The translations under genes were made by a program, and so were the position numbers. The notes under the pieces were generated by a model. That model was not told where the DNA came from. It saw only the letters and a list, made by a program, of their open reading frames with translations, and searched no databases. A stretch of DNA of 64,000 nt from Atlantibacter subterraneus (GTDB lineage Bacteria > Pseudomonadota > Gammaproteobacteria > Enterobacterales > Enterobacteriaceae), in NCBI RefSeq assembly GCF_027853245.1, contig NZ_JAPTZM010000001.1; one strand, given 5' to 3'. This document shows positions 9,023-17,071 of this stretch, piece after piece; the first letter of the stretch is position 1; each line of letters opens with the position of its first letter.

Positions 9023-9241
9023 GGTCCCTCCCGTTTGTGGCAGGAGTATAACAATATCGCAACCCTCTGCGAGCGGCAGCAAAAGCGATTAACAACTTAT
9101 TCGGCTGCCACTAACAGAAAAGGCGTTTTTTACTGAGAACAATCCTGAACATTTTTACGGTCAATGATTCGCATTGATATATCATGTTCCAGGGATACAC
9201 TGCGCTTCAGGTAAGTAAAACACTCCAACGGAACGCGATTC

Positions 9242-9646
9242 ATGAAAAAATTGATTGCCAGCTCACTGTTATGTTGTTTCCTCGCCGCGCCGGCTCTGGC
9301 TGCGGATAAAGTCACCACGGTACCGGTACAGTTCGCCAAAGGCACGTCCAGCGCCCAGATGAAAGGCACTTTTGCCGGGTACGACAGCATCAACTACACC
9401 GTTACGGCAAAACAGGGCCAGCAGATGACGGTGAAAATTGCTGGCAGCAATAATGCCAACTTCAACGTGTTTGGCCCAGGCGCAACGCCGGGCGCTGCGG
9501 AGGCGTTAGGTTCCGGCTACGTCGGCGGCGACTGGACCGCAAAACTGCCTGCCAGCGGTAAGTATACCGTTCAGGTCTTCCAGACCCGCGCCACTGCCCG
9601 TAAAGGCAGCAAAGTGCCGCATACGCTGACCGTGAGCGTTAAATAA
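9242..9646 (+). CDS. PliG-like periplasmic inhibitor of g-type lysozyme
   Basis: 134 residues. The signal peptide ends at ALAAD (about residue 21). The mature part has the repeat-like pattern FAKGTSSAQ, GYDSINYTVTAKQGQ and LPASGKYTVQVFQTRATARK, which resembles E. coli PliG (YcgK). PliG blocks goose-type lysozymes of animal hosts and is periplasmic. The assignment rests on recalled motifs, so family level only. The gene stands alone, convergent with the 2-hydroxy-acid dehydrogenase and divergent from ydcR, and is absent at this site in E. coli. Confidence 0.7.
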   Translation: MKKLIASSLLCCFLAAPALAADKVTTVPVQFAKGTSSAQMKGTFAGYDSINYTVTAKQGQQMTVKIAGSNNANFNVFGPGATPGAAEALGSGYVGGDWTAKLPASGKYTVQVFQTRATARKGSKVPHTLTVSVK

Positions 9647-9653
9647 GTTTATT

Positions 9654-9673
9654 GCGGCTGGGAAACCAGCCGC
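9654..9673. terminator. Hairpin between convergent genes
   Basis: GCGGCTGG-GAAA-CCAGCCGC, a perfect 8-bp stem with a GNRA tetraloop. It lies between the PliG-like stop and the dehydrogenase stop. It has only a weak T run. Confidence 0.6.
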
Positions 9674-9678
9674 ATGTT

Positions 9679-10896
9679 TCAGGGTTGCCACTCCGCCGGG
9701 AGGGTAATCATCTTTTCGTTGAGTTCCGACAGATTGCTGACGCCCAGCAGGATCATGGTCTGGCGAATCTCTTCCTGATAGATATCAATCACCCGATCGA
9801 CCCCCTTCTCGCCACCCGCCGCGACACCCCAAACCCAGCTGCGCCCGAGCGTAACCGCATCTGCGCCCATGCACAGCGCTTTGATGACGTCCACGCCGGA
9901 GCGTATCCCGCCGTCGAGGAAGATTTCGCACCGGTCCCCGACCGCCGCCTTTAACGCCGGTAAACAGCTCACCGCGCTTTTCGTTGAATCGAGCTGCCTG
10001 CCGCCGTGATTGCTGACGATAATCCCATCCACACCGCAGTTGACCGCGTCCAGCGCATCCTCCACCGTCAGGATCCCTTTGATATAGAGCTTTTTCGGCC
10101 AGCGTTCGCGCAGCTTTTTTAAATCCTCCCAGGTCGCGGAGAGATTCGACAGCTCCTTATTAATAAATTCGCTGTGCGATAATGCGCTATTCCCTTCAGC
10201 AATCCCGACAAAATTACGAAAGCCAATGGGATCGCCGGAGGTAATGTCCATTAGCCAGCGCGGTTTGGTCATCGCCTCAAAGGCATTGCGAAAGGTAATC
10301 TTTGGGGGAATCGACATCCCGTTACGCAAATCGCGTAACCGGTTAGCGTTTAGCGGGACATCAATTGTTAATACGATGGCGTCGCACTCGGCCTTTGCCG
10401 CCCGCTCAATTAACCCGTCAACGATTTCTTTATTGCGCCATAAATAGAGTTGAAACCATAACGGCCCCTGGGCCACCTGCTTAATATCCTCAATGGAATA
10501 AGACGACGAGGTGCTGATGGTATAAACCAGGCCGCGTTTCCCGGCGGATTTTACCGCTGAGACTTCACCTTTATTTCCCACCACGCGCACCAGTCCTGCC
10601 GGACCGAGAATAATCGGCAGTGGAAAATCCCGCCCACAAAAGTGAGCGGAAGGATCCTGTTTTGAAACATCCACCAGCGAGCGCGGATTAAAAAATACGC
10701 GCTGAAAATCGCTTTCGTTATGGCGCAGCGTAATTTCATGCCCCGCGCCGCCGTCGACAAAATCAAAGATCATTTTTGGCACATTGCGTTTTGCCATCAG
10801 GCGCATATCGGCAATGCTCGGCACCTGTTCTATTTTGCTTTTGCCGTCTCGTTTAAAAAGCGATGACGCCAGTAGCTTATACGTCTCCAGTGACAT
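9679..10896 (-). CDS. FMN-dependent 2-hydroxy-acid dehydrogenase (LldD/MdlB family)
   Basis: 405 residues. The catalytic histidine lies in IVSNHGGRQLD. FMN-binding segments are seen near FDFVDGGAGHE, TIDVPLNANR and FLDGGIRSG. The family oxidises L-lactate, glycolate, mandelate and similar acids; the N-terminal FNPRSLVDVS region resembles mandelate dehydrogenases, but the substrate cannot be fixed. It lies three bases after an anion:cation-symporter-type MFS gene, with its ribosome site inside that gene, so the pair imports and oxidises one hydroxy acid. It is an insertion relative to E. coli. Confidence 0.85.
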   Translation of the reverse strand: MSLETYKLLASSLFKRDGKSKIEQVPSIADMRLMAKRNVPKMIFDFVDGGAGHEITLRHNESDFQRVFFNPRSLVDVSKQDPSAHFCGRDFPLPIILGPAGLVRVVGNKGEVSAVKSAGKRGLVYTISTSSSYSIEDIKQVAQGPLWFQLYLWRNKEIVDGLIERAAKAECDAIVLTIDVPLNANRLRDLRNGMSIPPKITFRNAFEAMTKPRWLMDITSGDPIGFRNFVGIAEGNSALSHSEFINKELSNLSATWEDLKKLRERWPKKLYIKGILTVEDALDAVNCGVDGIIVSNHGGRQLDSTKSAVSCLPALKAAVGDRCEIFLDGGIRSGVDVIKALCMGADAVTLGRSWVWGVAAGGEKGVDRVIDIYQEEIRQTMILLGVSNLSELNEKMITLPAEWQP

Positions 10897-10899
10897 AAC

Positions 10900-12207
10900 T
10901 TATTCCTCGCTGAGCACTAACTTTTTCTCATAATTAATTAACAGGCTACACACCAGGTAGCACAGCCCGCAGGCGGCAAACAGGATCAGCGCTGCGAAAT
11001 AAGAACCGGTCATGCTGACCACCACGCCAGTGACCAGGGGAATAATGATCCCGCCAACGTTAGAGAACATATTCATCATCCCGCCCAGGATACCCGCCTG
11101 GCTGCGCACGGTCAGGGTGCCCGGCAGCGACCAGTACAGCCCCAGGAAGCGACCAAAGAACAGCGTCACCGCCAGCAGCACAATGGCGGCGTTGGCGCTT
11201 TCCACAAAGGCCACCGCGAAAATCGCCATGGTAGCGATGGCCGCCGAGATGCCGAGCAGCGTGCGCATTACCACGTTCTGGCGATAGCCGCGACGCAAAC
11301 CTTTTTGCGCCAGCCAGCCGGCAAAGTTCTCGCCGAAGAAACCGGAAATATAGATAAAGAACGACGCGCTGGCTAAGCCATGAATATCGAGGCCGCGTGC
11401 CTGGAATAAATAGAGCGGGCCGAAGGTTAATAATCCGTAGAACAGCATATTAGCGGTCATAAAACCAACGGCCATAAACCAGAACGTGCGGTGTTTAAGG
11501 AAATTAGCCGGTTTGCCAATCAATGTTTTTTGTTCTTCCTGGCTGTCTTCTTTGCGGTGCTCTTCGGCAATATATTGCGCTTCCAGTTCATTGACTTTCG
11601 GGTGCTGTTCCGGCTTATCGCGAATATAGCGATGGATCACGAAGCCTGCCCCGGCAGTAATAATCGCCACCGCAATAAAGGATTCGCGCCAGCCGCCTAA
11701 TAAGCTAATCAGCCCAGCAACAATTAAACTGCCGAATGCTGCGCCCAGCGTGGAGGAGGAATCCATTAATACCGCGCCCCTCGCGCGATCTTTTAACGGT
11801 AGCCACAGCGCCGCCAGTTTTGCCCCGGTAGGATATTGCGGTGCTTCCGTTGCCCCTAATCCCAGCCGGGCGATCAACATCATTGTGAAATTCAGCGCCA
11901 GCCCTGTCGCTAACTGGCACACCGACCACAGCGTCACCGCCCAGGTTAATATCCGCCGCGGCCCGATTTTATCCGCCAGCCAACCGCCGGGAATTTGAAA
12001 TAACGCGTAGGTCCAGAAAAACGAGCTTAATAATAGCCCCTGCATTTGCGGGCTTAAATCGAACTCTTTCGCGATAAGCGGCATCCCGATAGAGAGAGAA
12101 ATACGATCGATATAACTTAGCGCCCCGACAAAAAGTAACAGAACAAATGTTTGCCAACGCACTTTGGTCATTTTGGTGGTATTCGCAATGCTGATTGGGT
12201 TTTCCAT
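10900..12207 (-). CDS. MFS transporter, anion:cation symporter family
   Basis: About 435 residues with 12 predicted membrane segments. YIDRISLSIGMPLIAKEF and GGWLADKIGPRRIL are typical of the ACS family (galactonate, tartrate, phthalate and glucarate carriers). The start is uncertain: ATG at 12207 has a GGTG site five bases before it, and an ATG five codons upstream (12222) has none. It heads an operon with the FMN hydroxy-acid dehydrogenase and probably imports that enzyme's substrate. Two CRP-like palindromes lie upstream. Confidence 0.85.
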   Translation of the reverse strand: MENPISIANTTKMTKVRWQTFVLLLFVGALSYIDRISLSIGMPLIAKEFDLSPQMQGLLLSSFFWTYALFQIPGGWLADKIGPRRILTWAVTLWSVCQLATGLALNFTMMLIARLGLGATEAPQYPTGAKLAALWLPLKDRARGAVLMDSSSTLGAAFGSLIVAGLISLLGGWRESFIAVAIITAGAGFVIHRYIRDKPEQHPKVNELEAQYIAEEHRKEDSQEEQKTLIGKPANFLKHRTFWFMAVGFMTANMLFYGLLTFGPLYLFQARGLDIHGLASASFFIYISGFFGENFAGWLAQKGLRRGYRQNVVMRTLLGISAAIATMAIFAVAFVESANAAIVLLAVTLFFGRFLGLYWSLPGTLTVRSQAGILGGMMNMFSNVGGIIIPLVTGVVVSMTGSYFAALILFAACGLCYLVCSLLINYEKKLVLSEE

Positions 12208-12272
12208 ACACGCACCGTTCATATGTTCATTAAGTGAGCATTTAGTTAAGCAGAGCGCGTAGAAATTAACCA

Positions 12273-12286
12273 GTGATCACAATCAC
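12273..12286. promoter_or_regulatory. CRP-like palindrome 1
   Basis: GTGATCACAATCAC: core GTGA-N6-TCAC as in CRP sites, also readable as GTGAT-N4-ATCAC (FNR-like spacing). It is 66-79 bases upstream of the MFS ATG on the minus strand. Confidence 0.5.
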
Positions 12287-12330
12287 GTAAACGATCATTA
12301 ACCGTTATTTTCCAAAGTACGCAAATTATC

Positions 12331-12344
12331 GTGATCATAATCAC
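12331..12344. promoter_or_regulatory. CRP-like palindrome 2
   Basis: GTGATCATAATCAC, differing from palindrome 1 at one base, 58 bases away centre to centre. A weaker third copy, GTGATTTTGATTAA, lies at 12429-12442 on the cioA side. Confidence 0.5.
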
Positions 12345-12593
12345 TAAATATCAGCCGAAATTTAAGTTCTTATGATTGTATTTTGAACTTATGAACAACA
12401 TTATTTTAACCTTTGCACGTTTGCGTCAGTGATTTTGATTAAGTAATGAAGAGAGGCCCGTGCGATAACCATAACAAATTGTAAAAATAGCCATACCCTA
12501 ACAACTGTTATACCTAAATACCCCGCCACTGTTTCTAATAATCCGCCTCGTCTGGGCCTATTCTCCCGCCAGAGCTATTGTCAGGAGCCAGAC

Positions 12594-13994
12594 ATGTTTG
12601 ATTTGGATGCGTTTCACCTGGCGCGAATACAGTTCGCGTTTACCGTTTCTTTTCACATCATCTTCCCGGCCATCACCATCGGGCTCGCCAGCTATCTGGC
12701 GGTGCTGGAAGGTATGTGGCTGAAAACTAAAAACCCGGTATGGCGTTCGCTGTACCACTTCTGGTCGAAAATTTTCGCCGTTAACTTCGGAATGGGCGTG
12801 GTGTCGGGGCTGGTGATGGCCTATCAGTTCGGCACTAACTGGAGCGGATTTTCCCAGTTTGCGGGCAGTATTACCGGCCCGTTGCTCACGTATGAAGTGC
12901 TGACCGCGTTCTTCCTGGAAGCCGGTTTTCTCGGCGTGATGCTGTTCGGCTGGAACAAGGTCGGGCCGGGGCTGCACTTTTTCTCGACCTGTATGGTGGC
13001 GCTGGGCACGCTGATGTCCACCTTCTGGATCCTGGCCTCGAATAGCTGGATGCAGACGCCGCAGGGGCACGAAATCATTAACGGCCAGGTGGTGCCGGTG
13101 GACTGGTTTGCGGTGATCTTCAACCCGTCCTTCCCCTACCGTCTGTTCCATATGACCATCGCCGCGTTTTTGAGCAGCGCCCTGTTTGTCGGCGCATCGG
13201 CGGCCTGGCATCTGCTGCGCGGCAACAACACCCCCGCCATTCGCACCATGTTTTCAATGGCGCTGTGGATGACGCTTATCGTCGCGCCGATTCAGGCGCT
13301 GGTGGGCGATATGCATGGGCTGAATACGCTTAAGCATCAGCCGGCAAAAATCGCCGCCATTGAAGGCCACTGGGAAAACCCGCCCGGCGAGCCAACGCCG
13401 CTGCTGCTGTTCGGCTGGCCGGATATGGAGCAGGAGCGCACCCGCTATGGGCTGGCGATCCCGGCGCTCGGCAGCCTGATTTTGACTCACAGTCTGGATA
13501 AGCAGGTTCCGGCCCTGAAAGAGTTCCCCAAAGCCGACCGCCCTAACTCGCCGATTGTGTTCTGGTCGTTCCGCATTATGGCCGGGCTGGGCATGTTGAT
13601 GCTGCTGCTCGGGGCGCTGGCAGTCTGGCTGCGCTACAAACAGCGGCTGTACACCTCGCGCCCGTTCCTGCGTTTTGCGCTGTGGATGGGACCCTCGGGA
13701 TTAATCGCCATTCTCGCGGGTTGGGTGACCACCGAAGTGGGCCGCCAGCCCTGGGTGGTGTATGGCCTGCAACGTACCGAGGATGCGGTTTCGGCTCACG
13801 GCACGCTGCATATGAGCATCAGCCTGCTGGCGTTTTTCGTGGTGTATATGTCGGTATTCGGCGTTGGGTACAGCTACATGGTGCGGCTGATTAAGAAAGG
13901 CCCGCAGCCCGAGGACGAGCTGCCGCCGGTCAACGGCACGCCTGCACGACCGCTCTCCGCCGCCAGTCAAACCACCTCCGGGGAGGCCGTATGA
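12594..13994 (+). CDS. cioA: Cytochrome bd-type ubiquinol oxidase subunit I, CioA type
   Basis: 466 residues. Inner-membrane catalytic subunit of a bd oxidase that reduces oxygen with quinol. Heme-ligand candidates are His21 and His186, and the conserved acids Glu101 and Glu109 sit in TYEVLTAFFLEAGF. The quinol loop is short, and GRQPWVVYG is present, as in the cyanide-insensitive CioA branch rather than E. coli CydA. AGGAG precedes the ATG. It overlaps cioB by four bases. It is an extra oxidase; a housekeeping cydAB would be elsewhere. Confidence 0.9.
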   Translation: MFDLDAFHLARIQFAFTVSFHIIFPAITIGLASYLAVLEGMWLKTKNPVWRSLYHFWSKIFAVNFGMGVVSGLVMAYQFGTNWSGFSQFAGSITGPLLTYEVLTAFFLEAGFLGVMLFGWNKVGPGLHFFSTCMVALGTLMSTFWILASNSWMQTPQGHEIINGQVVPVDWFAVIFNPSFPYRLFHMTIAAFLSSALFVGASAAWHLLRGNNTPAIRTMFSMALWMTLIVAPIQALVGDMHGLNTLKHQPAKIAAIEGHWENPPGEPTPLLLFGWPDMEQERTRYGLAIPALGSLILTHSLDKQVPALKEFPKADRPNSPIVFWSFRIMAGLGMLMLLLGALAVWLRYKQRLYTSRPFLRFALWMGPSGLIAILAGWVTTEVGRQPWVVYGLQRTEDAVSAHGTLHMSISLLAFFVVYMSVFGVGYSYMVRLIKKGPQPEDELPPVNGTPARPLSAASQTTSGEAV

Positions 13995-15001
13995 TGTTTG
14001 ATTTCGCGATTATCTGGTTTGTGATTATCGTTTTCGCCACCCTGATGTACATCGTGATGGACGGGTTCGATCTGGGGATTGGCATTCTGTTTCCGTTTAT
14101 CCGCGATAACGACGATCGCGACGTGATGGTCAACAGCGTCGCCCCGGTGTGGGACGGCAACGAAACCTGGCTGGTGCTGGGCGGAGCCGGGCTGTTCGGC
14201 GCATTTCCGCTGGCCTACGCGGTGATTGTTGATGCCCTGACCATTCCGCTGTCATTGATGCTGATTGGGCTGATTTTTCGCGGCGTGGCGTTCGAATTCC
14301 GTTTCAAAGCCACGCCAGGCCACCGCCCGTTCTGGGATAAAGCCTTTATGGCCGGTTCGATTCTGGCGACTTTCTGCCAGGGCGTGGTGGTCGGCGCGGT
14401 GGTCAGCGGGTTTGAGGTCACCGGGCGCGCCTTCAGCGGTTCAACGCTGGGCTGGCTGACGGCGTTCAATCTGTTCTGCGGTATAGGTTTAGTGGTGGCC
14501 TACGCCCTGCTCGGCGCGACCTGGCTGGTGATGAAAAGCGAAAACCCGCTCGAACAGCGGATGCGCGCCCTGACCCGCCCGCTGCTGCTGGCGCTACTGG
14601 CGATTATTGCCGGGATCAGTCTCTGGACGCCGCTGGCCCATGCGGATATCGCCGCGCGCTGGTTTAGCCTGCCCAATCTGTTCTGGCTGCTGCCGGTGCC
14701 GCTACTGGTCGTCGCCTTCAGCTTCTGGCTGTGGCGCAGCGTAATGGACAGCCGCCGCCATACGCTGCCGTTTGTCCTGACGCTGGGGCTGATTTTCCTC
14801 GGCTTTAGCGGGCTTGGGATCAGCATCTGGCCGCAGATCATTCCGCCGCATATCAGCATCTGGCAGGCCGCCGCGCCCGCCTCCAGCCTCAGCTTTATGC
14901 TGATTGGCGCGCTGCTGATTATTCCGGTTATTTTGATTTACACCTTCTGGAGCTACTACGTATTTCGCGGCAAGGTGCAGCACGGTGAGGGGTATCACTG
15001 A
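13991..15001 (+). CDS. cioB: Cytochrome bd-type ubiquinol oxidase subunit II, CioB type
   Basis: 336 residues with about nine membrane segments. The N-terminal MYIVMDGFDLGIGILFPF and APVWDGNETWLVLGG are hallmarks of CydB/CioB. It pairs with CioA in the inner membrane. ATGA overlap with cioA and TGATG overlap with the next small gene show tight translational coupling. Confidence 0.93.
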   Translation: MMFDFAIIWFVIIVFATLMYIVMDGFDLGIGILFPFIRDNDDRDVMVNSVAPVWDGNETWLVLGGAGLFGAFPLAYAVIVDALTIPLSLMLIGLIFRGVAFEFRFKATPGHRPFWDKAFMAGSILATFCQGVVVGAVVSGFEVTGRAFSGSTLGWLTAFNLFCGIGLVVAYALLGATWLVMKSENPLEQRMRALTRPLLLALLAIIAGISLWTPLAHADIAARWFSLPNLFWLLPVPLLVVAFSFWLWRSVMDSRRHTLPFVLTLGLIFLGFSGLGISIWPQIIPPHISIWQAAAPASSLSFMLIGALLIIPVILIYTFWSYYVFRGKVQHGEGYH

Positions 15002-15132
15002 TGAAAACCATACTCTGGTCGAAACGCCTGTTCTGGCTGGCAGTGATTTGGGGCGGCAGCGTGTTGACGCTGGCGGCGGTGGGGCTGTTTTTCCGGGTGA
15101 TTATGGCGGCGGCCGGGTTTAAATCCCATTAG
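15001..15132 (+). CDS. Small bd-oxidase accessory subunit, DUF2474 family
   Basis: 43 residues: MKTILWSKRLFWLAVIWGGS, one membrane helix, ending in GFKSH. It starts inside the stop codon of cioB (TGATG), so it is made with the oxidase. Short single-helix proteins at the end of bd-oxidase operons (CydX, AppX, and DUF2474 for Cio types) stabilise the complex. The length and position fit that role; the exact role of DUF2474 is inferred by analogy. Confidence 0.85.
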   Translation: MKTILWSKRLFWLAVIWGGSVLTLAAVGLFFRVIMAAAGFKSH

Positions 15133-15232
15133 CATCACGCTGTCAATCAGGGACAACCTCAACCCAATGGCAACCAACACGCTTCTTCGTGAGACTTTGC
15201 AAAACTGACGCAGGCTTTGCAGGCTTTTAATA

Positions 15233-15265
15233 TTCGCAATAATAACACTACGTTATTATTGCGAA
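15233..15265. repeat. 14-bp perfect inverted repeat upstream of yncJ
   Basis: TTCGCAATAATAAC, five-base loop ACTAC, then the exact complement. It ends 31 bases before the yncJ ATG. It is AT-rich with no T run, so an operator is as likely as a terminator for the cio operon. Confidence 0.7.
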
Positions 15266-15296
15266 ATTAGCGCCACCCGTGAACCGGAGCAACCTG

Positions 15297-15527
15297 ATGA
15301 TAAAGAAGCTGATAAGCGCCCTGCTGTTATGCGCGGCGCTTTTTTCTGGCCAGAGCGCGGCACAGCGCAACGGACATGTTTTCTATAAAGTACAAAACGC
15401 AGATACCACGCTGCGCCATTGTGCAGACAGCGATGAAATAAGAAGCGCCGCCGAAGAGGCAGCGCTGGATGTGCGGGAACACCATTACTGGTCCAAATCC
15501 CGCAAACCGGGGACGCACCAGAATTAA
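15297..15527 (+). CDS. yncJ: YncJ-like small secreted protein
   Basis: 76 residues, as in E. coli YncJ. The signal peptide ends near GQSAAQ (about residue 22). The C-terminal half has DSDEIRSAAEEAALDVREHHYWSKSRKP, split here only in outline: an acidic helix then a HHYW motif shared with YncJ. The ATG at 15297 has GGAG eight bases upstream and is preferred over an upstream GTG. Function unknown. In E. coli it sits between rlhA and ydcR; here both flanks carry insertions. Confidence 0.85.
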   Translation: MIKKLISALLLCAALFSGQSAAQRNGHVFYKVQNADTTLRHCADSDEIRSAAEEAALDVREHHYWSKSRKPGTHQN

Positions 15528-15531
15528 TGGC

Positions 15532-16617
15532 TCACACTGAGAACAGCCCGCGCAGGTGATGCGGCTCGCTACGCTGATACTGCGGGGCAACGGCGATTTT
15601 ACTGCCGAGCTTCGCCGCCGCATGCCACGGCCAGCGCGGGTTAAACAGGATCCCACGCGCCAGGGCGATAAACTCCGCCTGTCCGGTGGCGATAATCGCT
15701 TCCGCCTGCTCCGGTTCGGTGATCAGCCCCACAGCGATAACCGGCGTCTTGACCTGCTGCTGGATCTGCTGGGCGAACGGCACCTGATAGTTCGGGCTAA
15801 TGGCGATCTGCTGCGCGGGGGACAGCCCGCCAGAGGAGACGTGAATATAGGCGCTGCCGCGTTCTTCCAGCGCTTTCGCCAGCTGAATCGAGCTGTCGAC
15901 ATCCCAGCCGCCTTCTGCCCAGTCGGTGGCGGAGATGCGCACGCCCACCGGCAGCGACACGGCGGCTTTTACTTCATCAAAGATTTCCAGCACCAGCCGG
16001 ATGCGGTTCTCCAGGCTGCCGCCGTAATTGTCCGTGCGCTGGTTCGACAGCGGCGACAGGAACTGGTGCAGCAGGTAGCCGTGGGCGGCATGCAGTTCGA
16101 TCAGGTCAAAACCCGCCTTTTGCGAACGGCGCGCCCCGTCAACGAACGCCTGTTTAATTCGGGCGATATCTTCTGCGCTCATGGCCTTTGGCGCGCGGTA
16201 TTCACCAAACGCCAGCGCCGACGGCGCGAGTGTCTCCCAGCCGCCTTCGCTATCCGACAACGTTTTACCGCCCTTCCACGGCGCGTCCACCGAGGCTTTG
16301 CGGCCCGCGTGGCCTAACTGAATGCCGAGCTTAATCGGCGACCAGCGGCGGATTTTCTCGACCTCCTGCTGCAATGCATCACCCAGCTCATCGCTCCAGA
16401 TGCCTAAATCCCACGGCGAAATGCGCCCTTCCGGCGTCACCGACGTGGCTTCGATGATCAGCAGCCCGGCCCCTGACTGCGCCAGCGTGCCCAGATGCAC
16501 GCTGTGCCAGCTGGTTGGCGCGCCGTTGTCGGCGGAATACTGGCACATTGGCGCGATAATAATGCGGTTGCTCAGGGCAAGCTCGCCAAGATGACCCGCA
16601 GAAAACAGATGACTCAT
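15532..16617 (-). CDS. Old-yellow-enzyme family ene-reductase, YqjM/NamA type
   Basis: 361 residues. FMN-dependent NAD(P)H reductase of activated double bonds. The N-terminal APMCQYSA carries the cysteine that marks the thermophilic-like YqjM class. The substrate histidine pair is in ELHAAHGYLLHQF, and SNQRTDNYGGSLENR is the family signature. The ATG at 16617 is chosen because GGAGG sits six bases before it; a GTG codon directly precedes it. Physiological substrate unknown. Convergent with yncJ, with a gap of four bases. Confidence 0.88.
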   Translation of the reverse strand: MSHLFSAGHLGELALSNRIIIAPMCQYSADNGAPTSWHSVHLGTLAQSGAGLLIIEATSVTPEGRISPWDLGIWSDELGDALQQEVEKIRRWSPIKLGIQLGHAGRKASVDAPWKGGKTLSDSEGGWETLAPSALAFGEYRAPKAMSAEDIARIKQAFVDGARRSQKAGFDLIELHAAHGYLLHQFLSPLSNQRTDNYGGSLENRIRLVLEIFDEVKAAVSLPVGVRISATDWAEGGWDVDSSIQLAKALEERGSAYIHVSSGGLSPAQQIAISPNYQVPFAQQIQQQVKTPVIAVGLITEPEQAEAIIATGQAEFIALARGILFNPRWPWHAAAKLGSKIAVAPQYQRSEPHHLRGLFSV

Positions 16618-17071
16618 CACAAACCTCCAGGGATGGTAATTCCAGTAAATTTAACGCTGCCGTCCAGTATAGAAAGGAACTGTCTGACTCTGTTGGCGAT
16701 TTTTGCGGGTAAAGCCAGCCGCGTTTAATATCCAGTTACCGGGTGTTTCCGGAAAACGCATAATATTTACGAATATAGAGACGTTTGTAGAAAAAGTTGC
16801 TTGATTTTCCACCAGGCAAACGCGTTACAATTATGCCTTCGCGCGGATGGCCAGACAGGCCGGGGCGAGTCAGGGTGAATTATCAGATTATTTCCCCATG
16901 CAGTGAAAATGCAGCGAAATAAATGAATTTATTACCCATTTGCATCCATGATGCGTCAGTTGTACCGGCCATTGCACCCTGAGTTCTTGCCGCTTACCGG
17001 CCCGACAAATCCATTTGCTAAACTTAAGAGTAATGCTTTCAAAAAAAGCGACTCTGGAGGTTGTTATTAGT
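16618..17071. other. 454-base intergenic region upstream of treF
   Basis: No gene seen. It holds the promoters of the ene-reductase (minus) and treF (plus). A CTAAACT box at 17018-17024 resembles the -10 of sigma-S promoters and would fit treF, which is RpoS-dependent in E. coli. No repeat or RNA structure stands out. Confidence 0.4.

Larger units (their letters stand above)
12208..12593. promoter_or_regulatory. Divergent promoter region between the MFS gene and cioA
   Basis: 386 AT-rich bases without a gene. It holds two GTGA-N6-TCAC palindromes near the MFS side and a partial one near the cioA side (listed separately). No clear sigma-70 boxes are assigned. Confidence 0.6.

Noticed and set aside
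9679..10896. L-lactate dehydrogenase LldD
   Set aside because: Family fits, but there is no lldP/lldR context and the N-terminal region is closer to mandelate-type enzymes, so no specific name is given.
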